A DNA stretch of 64,000 nucleotides from Chelativorans sp. YIM 93263 (GTDB lineage: Bacteria > Pseudomonadota > Alphaproteobacteria > Rhizobiales > Rhizobiaceae), in the NCBI RefSeq assembly GCF_028767125.1, contig NZ_JAKCWP010000004.1, forward strand, positions 276,001 to 340,000. Reading direction: 5' to 3'. A model generated the notes under the pieces. The model did no database searches and was not told the origin of the DNA. It saw only the letters and a list, made by a program, of their open reading frames with translations. The position numbers and the translations under genes were made by a program. Shown here in pieces: positions 1 through 9,512 of this stretch (position 1 is its first letter; each line of letters starts with the position of its first letter).

Positions 1-371
1 CCTGATTGATTTCGCGCAATTCGAACGAAGTTACACAAGGTAGAATCTATAATCCTCTACCAATGCGCGAATGAATGTATAAATTCGCATTTGAGGTTGC
101 ATATGGTGAATTCACCGCGGAAATTTAGATTACTACAGTCAGAATAAAATACATTACTAGAAGCATAAAAACACTTCTTATTAAAGTTTGCTAATCGAGG
201 TTAGCGCCAATCCGCACCAATTGCTTATAGTTAAAAGTGCGTATGAGCCAGTTCCCGTTGGTGGGAGGTTTAGGCCAACGGTGATCGCGGTCACAACGCC
301 ATCTGTTTTGCTGTGCCTATAGGAATTCCCGCGTTTGGGTTTGGTTTTCCGAGTAACAGGGGGACGTTGAG
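1..371. promoter_or_regulatory. AT-rich non-coding region upstream of the LuxR-type regulator
   Basis: No convincing gene is seen here. The stretch is visibly richer in A and T than the rest of the window. Near its right end are a 7-bp stem, CCGTTGG (255-261) and CCAACGG (275-281), and directly after it the near-palindrome GTGATCGCGGTCAC (281-294, 12 of 14 positions symmetric). A dyad of this size before a LuxR-family gene could be an autoregulatory operator, which is inference only. The region probably carries the promoter of the polysaccharide regulator and may be the edge of the accessory cluster. Confidence 0.45.
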
Positions 372-1154
372 ATGCACTCAACTACAAAATCGAATGGTGA
401 AAGTGAAACGGTTGTGTTCCAACCGAATGCACTCACAACCGGATCTCGCACAAGTGGAGTCCGTGTCGGTTACGAACACGCCGCTGCGGAGAAAACTCTC
501 CTTCTCCTGGATGCGCGAGCGCTGGACCGCGAATGTTTCGCACACAGTCTGCGCGCGCATGGAATGGACATGGAGGTTCTGCCTTGCCAATCCATCGAGG
601 ATTGGCGTTCGCAGCAAGACCTTTACCCACCGCTTGGCGCCGTGGTCTTGAACATCGGCGGGCGCAAGATAAGCGATGCCGGACTGACCTCTGAGCTTAC
701 CGATTTGACCTCGGAGTTTACGCAAATCCCGGTGGTGGTTCTGGCAGAAAACGATGAATTGAACCAGATCCTTATCGCTCTGGAATACGGCATTCGCGGC
801 TATATACCCACCTCGGTGGGGATAGATGTCTGCGTCGAAGCCATCAATCTCGCAATGGCTGGCGGAACATTCGTTCCCGCAAGCAGCGTGATGGCCATGC
901 GACGCTACATCGGTTCGGCATCGGAAGCCACGCGGCCAATGGCGGGCATGTTCACCCAGCGGCAAGAAGAAGTCGTGCGTGCGCTTCGCCGCGGCAAGGC
1001 GAACAAGATCATCGCATATGAGCTCAATCTTCGTGAAAGCACCGTCAAGGTGCATATTCGCAATATCATGAAGAAGCTCAAAGCGACAAACCGAACCGAG
1101 GTCGCTTACAAGATCAATCAGATGTTTCCGAGCGACACCCCGGTGCACGAATAG
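372..1154 (+). CDS. LuxR-family response regulator with degenerate receiver
   Basis: 260 aa. Residues about 41-155 fold like a CheY receiver and residues about 190-250 form a LuxR/NarL helix-turn-helix (TQRQEEVVRALRRGKAN, then ESTVKVHIRNIMKKL). The receiver looks inactive for phosphorylation. The position of the phospho-acceptor Asp at the end of strand 3 is Asn94 (VVLNIGG), the usual acidic pair is reduced to Asp47, and the conserved Lys is Thr146 (YIPTS). It lies 29 nt before the Wzc-type gene on the same strand, so it probably controls the polysaccharide genes. The ATG is preceded by GGGGGACG. The ligand or partner that replaces phosphorylation is unknown. The LuxR assignment is firm; the target is inferred from position. 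Confidence 0.85.
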   Translation: MHSTTKSNGESETVVFQPNALTTGSRTSGVRVGYEHAAAEKTLLLLDARALDRECFAHSLRAHGMDMEVLPCQSIEDWRSQQDLYPPLGAVVLNIGGRKISDAGLTSELTDLTSEFTQIPVVVLAENDELNQILIALEYGIRGYIPTSVGIDVCVEAINLAMAGGTFVPASSVMAMRRYIGSASEATRPMAGMFTQRQEEVVRALRRGKANKIIAYELNLRESTVKVHIRNIMKKLKATNRTEVAYKINQMFPSDTPVHE

Positions 1155-1183
1155 AAGTTCCATTCTTTCGCTCTAGGGGGGTC

Positions 1184-3370
1184 ATGATGATCGTCTCGGA
1201 CATTCGTTCAAGCGAAACGGGCGCCGTTCTGCCCGGGTTGCTCGCGGTGCTCAGGAGGCGCCGGTACATCCTCCTCCTGTCGACTGCAGCCGGCTTTGCC
1301 ATCGGGCTGATTGGCTATGCAAACGCGCCGCAGAGCTATGTTTCCGAAGCCGTCCTGGCGCCGGACGTTAGGCGTGTGGAAGCCGTGCCGACGGAAATGG
1401 TCGTTTCGCCTCTGTCCCAGGACAGCCCCGTCCTGCGGACCGAACTCGACATGATCCAGTCGCGCTCAATGGCCGAAAAAGTCATTGCTCGACTGGAAAA
1501 CGAAGGCGTGGAAATCCAGGAAGAGGTTCCCACGCCGGGACTGGTCGCCACTCTCATGTCGGCGTTTGTCGGCCCGTTTCAGGCCGTAGCCGAGCCGGGC
1601 ATTCAAGAACTTATACGCGGCGATGAAAGGGGGAAAGCCGATCGCTTGCTCTCGGATCTGCGGGTCAGCAACGACGGCCGATCCTTCACGATATACGTGA
1701 CGTTCCGCGCGTCGGATCCCGACTATGCCGCGAAAGTCGCGAACGCCTATGCGGAGAGCTACCTCGATCACCAGATCGACGTGAAGCGTTCGGCCATGCG
1801 CCGCGCCAGCGACTGGCTTGGTGAGACGCTTGAGGGCCTTCGCGCGGAGCTCGCTTCGTCTGAAGAGGCCGTGGAGGCCTTTCGCCGCGAAGCCGGCCTC
1901 GTTGAAACCGAGGAGGGAAGCTTGCAGGCGCAGCGTGTCTCGGCTTTGAGCGCTGAGATGGTCTCCGCGCGCGCTGCAATCTCCGAAGCCCAAGCGCGTC
2001 TTGAAATCGTACGTTCCCTTGCGGAACGATCGGAGCTGCCGGCTTCTGCTGAAATCCTCGGGTCGGCGGCGGTTCAGGCTCTGCGCGCGGATCAGGCTCG
2101 CCTGGAACGCAGAATTGGCGAGTTGCGCGATAGTGGTGCGGTGAAGAACCTCCAGCTAAGCGCATTGGACGCGGAACTCTCTTCTGTAAAGCAGCAGATC
2201 GCCGAAGAAATTCAGCGGGTGGTTGAGAGCCTTTCCAGCGAAATCTCCATTGCTCACCGCAAGGAGGAGGCGCTTCAGGCCGAGCTTGCGCAGGCCAAGG
2301 AGGAACTGGCCAAGGCCAATACGGCCGACATTACCCTGGCGCAGCTCGCGCGTGAAGCGAGCGCTAACAGGACGATCTACGAGAGTTATCTGGTACGCTA
2401 TAAGCAGATGATCGAACAGGATGGTTTTGTCGCCCCCGAGGCACAGATCATCTCTTATGCTCAGCCTCCGACGGTCCGTGCCGGACCCCGGCTTTCCACC
2501 TGGATGCTCTTCGGCTTGGGACTCGGCGGCGGGTTGGGCGTTGCGGGCGCAGCCCTCCGTGAGGCGACCGACCGCAGGCCGCGATTGCCGGAGCTACTTC
2601 AGTCGGGCACCGGTGTACCTGTTATCAGCCTCCTGCAACACCTCTCCAGGAAAGAGCACAGGAGGATAGCCGATGGTGCGCGCGATGCTTCTACGACGTT
2701 CGGACGCACTGTCTATACGCTGAGGTCGGCTCTACGTTTGCCCTCGTCAGGAAGTTCTCCCGTAACGCTCGCGGTTACGTCCGCTTTTCCTGGTGATGGG
2801 AAAACGACACTCGCATTGGGCATTGGGCGGTCGGCAGCCGCGGTCGGAATGAAGACAGTGGTGGTCGACGCAAACCTTCGCGATCCGATGGTCGAGAAAG
2901 CTTCAGGGCTCGAAGCGACCAGCTATATCGACGAGTATATCGGGCGGCATCAATCGTTGCATAAGCTGCTGCAGAAAGATCCGGCGTCCGATCTGCGGAT
3001 TCTGCCCGCACGCGCCGGAAATACTCCGCCGGAGACGCTCTTTGCCCGCGGAACATTCCACGCACTCGTTGCGGAGCTCAAGCGTCACTATGACCTCGTC
3101 GTGATCGATACCCCCGCGCTCCAGCAGGCAGCCGATGCCGTCGGTATCGCCTCCGGCGCCGATCGCGTTCTCCATGTCGTGCATTTCCGCACGAGGCAGC
3201 TGCAACAGGTGATTGCGTCGGTGCAGAGCCTCTCAAATGCCGGTCGGACGCCGGACGGTATCGTTCTCAATCAGGTCGATACAAACCACTATGCGGATTT
3301 TACGGAACAGCCTTCCCACGGTGCGCGCACTTCGCAAACCACATCCGCGGCGGTTTATCCGCGTTCATAA
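1184..3370 (+). CDS. Wzc/ExoP-type polysaccharide co-polymerase and tyrosine autokinase
   Basis: 728 aa inner-membrane protein that sets chain length and couples synthesis to export. An N-terminal Wzz domain has membrane segments near residues 27-47 and 440-460, flanking a long periplasmic coiled coil (about 200-400). The cytoplasmic C-terminal half is a BY-kinase with Walker A (SAFPGDGKTT, Lys540), Walker A' (VVVDANLRDP) and Walker B (LVVIDTPAL). The C-terminal tail has only two or three tyrosines instead of the usual cluster, so autophosphorylation may be weak or different. AGGGGG lies 4 nt before ATG 1184. It is followed 19 nt later by the outer-membrane export gene, so the two are probably one operon. 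Confidence 0.9.
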   Translation: MMIVSDIRSSETGAVLPGLLAVLRRRRYILLLSTAAGFAIGLIGYANAPQSYVSEAVLAPDVRRVEAVPTEMVVSPLSQDSPVLRTELDMIQSRSMAEKVIARLENEGVEIQEEVPTPGLVATLMSAFVGPFQAVAEPGIQELIRGDERGKADRLLSDLRVSNDGRSFTIYVTFRASDPDYAAKVANAYAESYLDHQIDVKRSAMRRASDWLGETLEGLRAELASSEEAVEAFRREAGLVETEEGSLQAQRVSALSAEMVSARAAISEAQARLEIVRSLAERSELPASAEILGSAAVQALRADQARLERRIGELRDSGAVKNLQLSALDAELSSVKQQIAEEIQRVVESLSSEISIAHRKEEALQAELAQAKEELAKANTADITLAQLAREASANRTIYESYLVRYKQMIEQDGFVAPEAQIISYAQPPTVRAGPRLSTWMLFGLGLGGGLGVAGAALREATDRRPRLPELLQSGTGVPVISLLQHLSRKEHRRIADGARDASTTFGRTVYTLRSALRLPSSGSSPVTLAVTSAFPGDGKTTLALGIGRSAAAVGMKTVVVDANLRDPMVEKASGLEATSYIDEYIGRHQSLHKLLQKDPASDLRILPARAGNTPPETLFARGTFHALVAELKRHYDLVVIDTPALQQAADAVGIASGADRVLHVVHFRTRQLQQVIASVQSLSNAGRTPDGIVLNQVDTNHYADFTEQPSHGARTSQTTSAAVYPRS

Positions 3371-3389
3371 GCATCCGAAGGGGATAAAC

Positions 3390-4682
3390 ATGAAACTGCT
3401 CGTCCGTTCACGGCTCTTCAGGAATGCCGCTTCTCTCACCATGGTGGCTGCGCTCGGCGGAATGTTGGTTGTCAGTCCCGCCGCGGCCCAATCTGACGAA
3501 GCCTATCGCGTCAGTTCCGGCGACGTCCTGTCTATCGTCGTCTACGGGGAGGCGGCGCTTTCGGGCGATTACCCGGTTGCCCCGGACGGGACGATTGCCT
3601 ACCCGCTCCTGGGCAACGTCTCCGTAAAGGGGCTTAATCCCATCGAAGTAGGCCGGAAAATCGATAGCGCATTGTCGGAATATGTTCCCGGCGCGACAGT
3701 GACGACGTCCGTTGCGGAGTATGCGCCGATTTTCCTTATCGGCGACGTCGAGAATCCCGGCGAATATCAATACCGTCCGGGCATGATCGCCATCGAGTTG
3801 GTTGCTTTGGGCGGCGGCGTAAGGCGTGGATCGTCGGCCACCGACAATGCGCAGTTGCAACTGATTTCGGCAAGGCAGGAATACGCTGACCTGGCGCTTC
3901 AGATATTTGCGCTCGAGGCGCGCCGCGCCCGCCTTCAGGCTGAGTTCGAAGGCAGGGATTATACCTACACTCCACCCACCGACAGCGAACCCGCGGTGCG
4001 GGAGGCAAGGCAGCGCCTGATCGAGGGTGAAAAGACACTCTTCGAGATCCGTCAGGCGACCCTGGCATCGGAAGACGAAGCTCTGGCTGCACAGGAACAG
4101 AGCTACCAGGACGAGATCGAGCAACTGACCGAGAGCATCGAACTGCACAGCAACGAGATTGAACTTCTCGGCCAGGACGTCGCCTCGAATCGGGATCTCG
4201 CCGAGCGCGGCCTGACAGCCAAATCCAATCTCCGCGAGGTGGAGCGCCGCCTCTCGTCCGCGCGGCGGGATGCCCTTGAACTGCACTCCTATCTGGCACG
4301 TGCCCGGCAGAACCAGCTCGCTTTCCGCCAACGCCGGCAGGCGCTTGTCGAGACGCGTCGGAACGAGGCAGCCGCTGAAATCCAGGAAATAGACCTTAAT
4401 CTCGCGCGCATGCGCAGCAGTCAGCGCTCAGTCCTCGACACCGTGGCCGAAACGGCATTGATTACGAACGGTCCGGAGAAACCGATCGTTTCCTATGAGC
4501 TCCTCCGCCGGGCGGAAGGTGACTATCAGGAACTTGATGCCAGCGAGCGGGATTCGATCCTGCCGGGTGATGTGCTGCGCGTCGAACTGACCAATCCGAT
4601 GCCGTCAGGCGAAGCCGAGACGACGGGATCGCTTCAGGACACGGCCGAAGAGGCGGTCTCCGCTGCCATTCGCCAACGGTAA
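3390..4682 (+). CDS. ExoF-like polysaccharide export outer-membrane protein (OPX family)
   Basis: 430 aa. The first 31 residues are a signal peptide ending in AAAQS. Residues about 37-115 are a Poly_export domain (YRVSSGDVLSIVVYGE, DGTIAYPLLG) and an SLBB-like segment follows (IFLIGDVENPGEYQY). The C-terminal half is a long alpha-helical coiled coil, the layout of rhizobial ExoF rather than short Wza. It would form the periplasmic and outer-membrane channel with the preceding Wzc-type protein. ATG 3390 is chosen because GAAGGGG lies 6-12 nt upstream and a signal peptide starts there. An in-frame TTG at 3213 lies inside the previous gene. The last 49 nt overlap the convergent fcl gene. Confidence 0.85.
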   Translation: MKLLVRSRLFRNAASLTMVAALGGMLVVSPAAAQSDEAYRVSSGDVLSIVVYGEAALSGDYPVAPDGTIAYPLLGNVSVKGLNPIEVGRKIDSALSEYVPGATVTTSVAEYAPIFLIGDVENPGEYQYRPGMIAIELVALGGGVRRGSSATDNAQLQLISARQEYADLALQIFALEARRARLQAEFEGRDYTYTPPTDSEPAVREARQRLIEGEKTLFEIRQATLASEDEALAAQEQSYQDEIEQLTESIELHSNEIELLGQDVASNRDLAERGLTAKSNLREVERRLSSARRDALELHSYLARARQNQLAFRQRRQALVETRRNEAAAEIQEIDLNLARMRSSQRSVLDTVAETALITNGPEKPIVSYELLRRAEGDYQELDASERDSILPGDVLRVELTNPMPSGEAETTGSLQDTAEEAVSAAIRQR

Positions 4683-5608
4683 AGGTCGCGAACACCGTCC
4701 TCCAGAGTGATTTTCGCGCGCCAGCCGAGCGCGCCCAGTCGGGATGTATCGAGCAGCTTGCGCGGTGTTCCATCGGGCTTGGAGGAATCGAAAACGAAAT
4801 CACCATCATACCCGACAATGCTTGCGATGAGACGGGCCAGCCCGGCAATCGAGATTTCCCTTCCGGTGCCGATATTGATCGGCTCGGGACTGCGGTAGTG
4901 CTTCATGACGAAGGCACAGGCATCCGCCAGATCGTCCACATGCAGGAACTCGCGCAGTGGCCGGCCGGTGCCCCAGAGCGTAACCGTCTTCCGCCTGGCC
5001 GCTTTGGCCTCGTGTATCTTGCGCAGTAGAGCCGGCAGGACGTGGGCAGTCTCGGGATCGAAATTGTCGTTCGGGCCATAAAGGTTGGTCGGCATGGCCG
5101 TGATGAAGCGATCGCCGAACTGGCGTGAGTAGGCTTCCGCCAACTTCGAGCCGGCGATCTTGGCGAGGGCATACGCCTCGTTTGTCGACTCCAATGGGCC
5201 GGTTAAGAGGGCTTCTTCCGGGATCGGTTGAACCGCTTCCCTGGGGTAGATACAACTGGATCCGAGCCAGAGCAGCTTCTCCACTCCGATCTCGTGCGCT
5301 GTTTTCGTCACGTTCAGCGCGATCATAAGGTTATCGTAGAGGAACATAGCCGGATTGCGTGCATTGGCGGCAATCCCGCCGACGCGGGCAGCGGCGTTGA
5401 AAATGACCTGCGGCCGATGGCGCTCCATCCAGGCCACGGTCGCGGCCTGGTTTGTAAGGTCCAGTTCACCGTGTGTGGCTGTCAGTATTTCGCATTGCTC
5501 CGATGCGAGCCGCCGGACGATGGCCGAGCCGACCATTCCCCTGTGCCCGGTGACCCAGACGCGCTTGCCTGCAAGTGAGAATGTCTCGTTAAGTGCCATA
5601 GAAGTCAT
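4634..5608 (-). CDS. fcl: GDP-L-fucose synthase
   Basis: 324 aa SDR-family 3,5-epimerase/4-reductase that converts GDP-4-keto-6-deoxymannose to GDP-L-fucose using NADPH. The N-terminal nucleotide motif GHRGMVGS, the SSCIYP serine and the Y-x3-K motif (YALAKIAG) are present, as is the family segment [12 protein letters not shown]. The start at 5608 has GAGAGG about 9 nt upstream; Met at 5599 is an alternative. The gene overlaps the end of gmd by 20 nt, so the two form a translationally coupled gmd-fcl pair. Its 3' end overlaps the convergent export gene. Fucose, or a related 6-deoxyhexose, is therefore a likely component of the polymer. Confidence 0.95.
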   Translation of the reverse strand: MTSMALNETFSLAGKRVWVTGHRGMVGSAIVRRLASEQCEILTATHGELDLTNQAATVAWMERHRPQVIFNAAARVGGIAANARNPAMFLYDNLMIALNVTKTAHEIGVEKLLWLGSSCIYPREAVQPIPEEALLTGPLESTNEAYALAKIAGSKLAEAYSRQFGDRFITAMPTNLYGPNDNFDPETAHVLPALLRKIHEAKAARRKTVTLWGTGRPLREFLHVDDLADACAFVMKHYRSPEPINIGTGREISIAGLARLIASIVGYDGDFVFDSSKPDGTPRKLLDTSRLGALGWRAKITLEDGVRDLYRWRMAAETASSAVS

Positions 5609-6662
5609 TGCGGCCCGCCTCTCGCATGATTGTGCTCAGATCGGCTTCCACCATCTCCGCCACAAGCGCGTCGAATGGAATGCTGTGAGACCAGCCCAGC
5701 CGCTGCTTGGCTTTAGATGCATCGCCAAGGAGAAAGTCGACCTCGTTCGGCCGGAAATAGCGAGGATCGATCTCGATCAGAGGTTCGCCGGAGCGCGTAT
5801 CGAGCCCCTTCTCATCGACACCTTCTCCCGTCCACTCGATCGTCCGGTCGACCACAGCAAAAGCCCGCTCCACGAACTCGCGAACCGTATGGGTCTCGCC
5901 CGTAGCAAGCACATAATCGTCGGGCTCGTCCTGTTGCAGGATGCGCCACATGCCTTCGACATAATCCCGCGCATGGCCCCAGTCTCTCCGAGCATCGAGA
6001 TTACCGAGCATCAGCTTCGATTGAAGCCCGCGCTCGATGGCCGCGACTCCGCGTGTGATCTTGCGCGTGACGAAGGTTTCGCCGCGAACAGGACTCTCGT
6101 GATTGAAGAGAATGCCGTTGGAGGCATGGAAGCCGTATGCCTCGCGGTAATTCACGGTGATCCAATAGGCGTAGAGCTTGGCCGTGGCATAAGGGCTGCG
6201 CGGGACGAAGGGCGTGCTTTCGTTCTGCGCGGTCATGCCGACACCGCCAAACAATTCGGAGGTGGAGGCCTGATAGAACCGGGTTCGCTCCCCCAACTCC
6301 AGAATACGCATAGCCTCCAGCAAACGCAGCGTGCCGAGCGCATCGGCATTGGCGGTATATTCCGGCGTGTCGAAACTCACCTGAACGTGGCTCTGCGCCC
6401 CGAGATTATAGATTTCGTCGGGCCTGACCTGCTGGATGACGCGGCACAGATTGGTCGCGTCCGTGAGATCGCCATAGTGCAGGTGAAATCGAACCTCTTC
6501 CTCATGCGGATCACGATAGAGATGATCGATCCGCCCGGTATTGAACGAGGAAGAACGCCTTTTCAGGCCGTGAACGACGTAGCCCTTGGAAACAAGGACA
6601 TCGCTTAAATATGCGCCATCCTGGCCCGTAACGCCGATTATAAGAGCTGTTTTTTCCTTCAA
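5589..6662 (-). CDS. gmd: GDP-mannose 4,6-dehydratase
   Basis: 357 aa. Converts GDP-D-mannose to GDP-4-keto-6-deoxy-D-mannose, the precursor for the adjacent fcl. The N-terminus has TGQDGAYL, then [17 protein letters not shown], which is diagnostic for GMD. The catalytic Y-x3-K is in [12 protein letters not shown]. No ATG fits the expected N-terminus. I place the start at the TTG of 6662-6660, giving [10 protein letters not shown], because GAGGTG lies 6-7 nt upstream and other GMDs begin at this point. A further TTG at 6713 would add 17 residues without family support. GDP-mannose supply genes (manA, manB, manC) are not in the window. Confidence 0.95.
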   Translation of the reverse strand: MKEKTALIIGVTGQDGAYLSDVLVSKGYVVHGLKRRSSSFNTGRIDHLYRDPHEEEVRFHLHYGDLTDATNLCRVIQQVRPDEIYNLGAQSHVQVSFDTPEYTANADALGTLRLLEAMRILELGERTRFYQASTSELFGGVGMTAQNESTPFVPRSPYATAKLYAYWITVNYREAYGFHASNGILFNHESPVRGETFVTRKITRGVAAIERGLQSKLMLGNLDARRDWGHARDYVEGMWRILQQDEPDDYVLATGETHTVREFVERAFAVVDRTIEWTGEGVDEKGLDTRSGEPLIEIDPRYFRPNEVDFLLGDASKAKQRLGWSHSIPFDALVAEMVEADLSTIMREAGRNDFYGT

Positions 6663-6996
6663 GACAACACCTCGGAACACTTTATCCGCCGCCTCTATGC
6701 GCCCGGAAAACAAATATTATTCGGTGTCATTGTCGCGTGAGGTTTCTCGGCCGAGAAGTTCTCAAAGCGGACAGTCACCCATAGGTTGAGCGCTTCCACC
6801 GAAGGCGTCATCCGGCGGATGTAACGTGCAAATGGCCGAGTACCGCTCGTTCGAAGGGAGAATAGGCGGTGTGTAGCTTCTCCCCGCTACCACCTTTGCC
6901 CCCCTTGAGCAGACCGGCGGGCACTGCAAGACTTCTTTGAACCAATTGGCCGTTCCCATGCAGTTCCGGGGGGGCCGGGAACCGGGGCATGTGCCG
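6663..6996. promoter_or_regulatory. Divergent intergenic region, gmd-fcl versus glycosyltransferase operon
   Basis: About 330 nt between genes that point away from each other, so it must hold two promoters. The gmd side contains an A/T-rich stretch (about 6708-6730) suited to a -10 region. No protein-coding frame with a ribosome site and a recognisable product is seen, and no strong hairpin. The last 12 nt carry the GGGG ribosome site for the glycosyltransferase at 6997. Confidence 0.4.
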
Positions 6997-8259
6997 ATGA
7001 AGATCGTGCTTGCAAACCGATATTTCCATCCCGATCAATCTGCCACCAGCCGTATGGTATCGAGCCTTGCCTTCGCATTGGCCGAACGTGGGTTCTCCGT
7101 GACGGCCCTGGCATGTCGGCATTTTCACGACACGTCCGATATCGTGCTGCCTGCTCGCGAGGCGATCAACGGCGTTTCAGTTCACCGTCTGTGGACCTCA
7201 GGTTTCGGTCGCCGCGGGATGATGAACCGGGCGGGCGACTATGCCACGTTTCATCTCTCGGCGATGGCTTGGTTTCTCCTGCATGCGCGGGCGCGCGACC
7301 TGTGCGTGGTGTGCACCGATCCGCCGCTGCTGGGCGTAAGCGCGGCAGCGCCGCTGGCAATCCGCGGCGCGAGGCTCGTCAACTGGATCATGGATCTTTT
7401 TCCCGAGACGGCGGTCGAGCTTGGAGTTCTGTCGAGGGGCGGCGGACTTGACCGGTTCGCCACCTCGTTGCGGGATGCCGCGCTGAAAAGGTCGGACCTT
7501 ACGATCTGTCCGATACACTCGATGGCAAATTATCTGGAACAGCGCGGGACGATTCCGCGTAAGCTCGCAACCGTGCATCACTGGTCGGACGAGAAAGAAA
7601 TTCGGCCGATTCATCCCGAAGACAACCCACTGCGCGAAGAGTGGAAACTCAAGGAGAAATTCATCGTCGGCTATTCGGGTAATTTCGGCAGGGCGCATGA
7701 GTTTGCAACGCTGCTCGACACAGCGGAAAAGCTGCGCGGTTATGATGACATACGTTTTCTCTTGATTGGAGACGGGCAGCAGCGCGCTTTTACCGAACTG
7801 GAAGTGCAGCGGCGCGGTCTGACGAATGTCCTTTTCAAGCAATACCAGCCGGCTGAGCGCCTGGCACAGAGCCTGAGCGTGGCGGACGTCCACATCGTCT
7901 CCCTTCTGCCTGCTCTGGAATACTGTATCGTCCCGAGCAAATTTTATGGCGTCCTGGCGGCCGGCCGGCCGACGATATTCGTCGGTGACCAGCAAGGCGA
8001 GGTTGCTTCGGTTTCGCGCCGCGCGCACTGCGGCGAAGCCGTCGCACCGGGCGACAGCACCGCCATGGCAGCAATCATCATGCGTCTTCGGGGCTCGTCC
8101 GTGCGCCGCAGCCGAATGGGCGAGAACGCAAGGCAGCTTCTGGAAAGTGAATATATGCTGCGCCACGGCGTCGATCGTTGGCAGGCGGCGGTTTCGCATT
8201 TGCTCCCAAAGGTGGCTCTCGCCTCTCTCTCGCCACTGCCGGGCAAAGCGGCGCTTTGA
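6997..8259 (+). CDS. Glycosyltransferase family 4 (GT-B fold)
   Basis: 420 aa. The N-terminal acceptor half begins KIVLANRYFHPDQSATSRM and contains IMDLFPETAVELG, typical of WbuB/WcaI-like GT4 enzymes. The C-terminal donor half contains FIVGYSGNFGRAHE, LIGDGQQR and CIVPSKFYGVLAAGRP, in which a Lys-Phe pair replaces the more common E-x7-E motif, as in the WbuB group. Start ATG 6997 has GGGG about 9 nt upstream; a longer in-frame start at 6937 is less supported. The stop overlaps the next start (TGATG), so this is the first gene of a coupled three-glycosyltransferase operon. Donor sugar and acceptor cannot be read from sequence. Confidence 0.85.
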   Translation: MKIVLANRYFHPDQSATSRMVSSLAFALAERGFSVTALACRHFHDTSDIVLPAREAINGVSVHRLWTSGFGRRGMMNRAGDYATFHLSAMAWFLLHARARDLCVVCTDPPLLGVSAAAPLAIRGARLVNWIMDLFPETAVELGVLSRGGGLDRFATSLRDAALKRSDLTICPIHSMANYLEQRGTIPRKLATVHHWSDEKEIRPIHPEDNPLREEWKLKEKFIVGYSGNFGRAHEFATLLDTAEKLRGYDDIRFLLIGDGQQRAFTELEVQRRGLTNVLFKQYQPAERLAQSLSVADVHIVSLLPALEYCIVPSKFYGVLAAGRPTIFVGDQQGEVASVSRRAHCGEAVAPGDSTAMAAIIMRLRGSSVRRSRMGENARQLLESEYMLRHGVDRWQAAVSHLLPKVALASLSPLPGKAAL

Positions 8260-9512
8260 TGGACACGGTCGTCGTCAGCCAGCTTGGTGCCAGGATGCAT
8301 TATGCCGTCCCGCGCATACTCCACGAGGCCGGCAGGCTCGAGCAGCTTTATACGGACATTTGCGCAGCTAAGGGATGGCCGCGTGTCATCGCTGCCGTGC
8401 CGGATCGTCTGCTGCCTGCGTCTCTCCGGCGGCTCACCGGCCGCATCCCGAACGGTGTGTCGGAAGAAAAGATCATGTGTTTCCCCGCCGTCGGGCTGTC
8501 CGCGAATCTGCGCAGAACAATCAAGCCGACACAGGCGCAGGATACGAAGGTGGCCTTGGCGGCAGGACGGTCTTTTTCCAAACACGTGGTGCGGCGCGGG
8601 TTTGGAAAAGCCGAAGGCTTCTATGGCATCAGCGGTGAATGCCTGGAGCAGTTGCAGGCCGCCCGTCGGCAGGGGCTGTGGACGGCAGTAGAGCAGATCA
8701 TTGCGCCACGCGCGGTCGTCGACCGCCTGATCGGGGCGGAAGTGGTGCGCCATCCCGAGTGGCAGGCGGCCGATGAGGCGGACCCGTTTGCCGGGGCGTT
8801 CGCCGTGCGGGAAAAGGCTGAATGGGAGGCTGCGGACATGGTGATCTGCCCCTCCGAGTTCGTACGGCAGGGCGTCACGGAAGTCGGCGGTCCCGTGGAG
8901 CGTTGCTTCGTGGTGCCCTATGGGATCGACGCCCGCTTCCAGCAGCCTTCCCGCTCGAGGCGCCGTTCCGGGCCGTTGCGCGTTCTGACGGTCGGGGCGG
9001 TGGGATTGCGCAAGGGCTCTCCTTATGTGCTACAGGCGGCGCGTCGTTTCGGAAAAAATGCCCAATTCCGGATGGTCGGGCCGGCCACACTGCCGGACGC
9101 AGTTAGGCAAAAGCTGCATCAGTCGCTGGAGTTGGTCGGACCGACTCCGCGCTCGGAAATGATGCACCACTACGAATGGGCGGATGTCTTCTTGCTGCCC
9201 TCCATCTGCGAAGGATCGGCGACCGTCACCTATGAAGCGCTTTCGGCCGGGCTGCCCGTCATCACCACGCCGAATGCGGGAAGCGTCGTGCGTGATGACG
9301 TTGATGGCTTCATCTGTCCGGCAGGCGACGTGGATGCCATCTGCGGGCGGCTGGAGCAATTGGCGCGTGACCGGGATCGGCTGGAGCAGATGGCCAGCGA
9401 AGCTCGAGTTGGCGCAACCGACCATGATATGGCAGCCTACGGTCGGCGGCTCATGGCTGCTCTTGACCGGCTCTCAACCGCTACAGCCGGTACCGCCGCA
9501 GCGGTCGGATGA
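8259..9512 (+). CDS. Glycosyltransferase family 4 (second of three)
   Basis: 417 aa GT-B protein with a characteristic C-terminal donor-binding half: LPSICEGSATVTYEALSAGLPVI holds the E-x7-E motif, followed by DDVDGFICPAGD. The N-terminal half (MDTVVVSQLGARMHYAVPRI) is less conserved, as expected for acceptor recognition. The start codon overlaps the stop of the previous gene and its own stop overlaps the next start, so translation of the three is coupled. It presumably adds one residue of the repeat unit at the cytoplasmic face of the inner membrane. Specificity is unknown. Confidence 0.85.
   Translation: MDTVVVSQLGARMHYAVPRILHEAGRLEQLYTDICAAKGWPRVIAAVPDRLLPASLRRLTGRIPNGVSEEKIMCFPAVGLSANLRRTIKPTQAQDTKVALAAGRSFSKHVVRRGFGKAEGFYGISGECLEQLQAARRQGLWTAVEQIIAPRAVVDRLIGAEVVRHPEWQAADEADPFAGAFAVREKAEWEAADMVICPSEFVRQGVTEVGGPVERCFVVPYGIDARFQQPSRSRRRSGPLRVLTVGAVGLRKGSPYVLQAARRFGKNAQFRMVGPATLPDAVRQKLHQSLELVGPTPRSEMMHHYEWADVFLLPSICEGSATVTYEALSAGLPVITTPNAGSVVRDDVDGFICPAGDVDAICGRLEQLARDRDRLEQMASEARVGATDHDMAAYGRRLMAALDRLSTATAGTAAAVG

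Noticed and set aside
1-371. A small protein or RNA gene in the A/T-rich left end
   Set aside because: Short frames on both strands lack ribosome sites and recognisable sequence, and no RNA family was recognised.
6663-6713. N-terminal extension of gmd from a TTG at 6713
   Set aside because: The extra 17 residues have no counterpart in GMD proteins, and a better-spaced ribosome site precedes TTG 6662.
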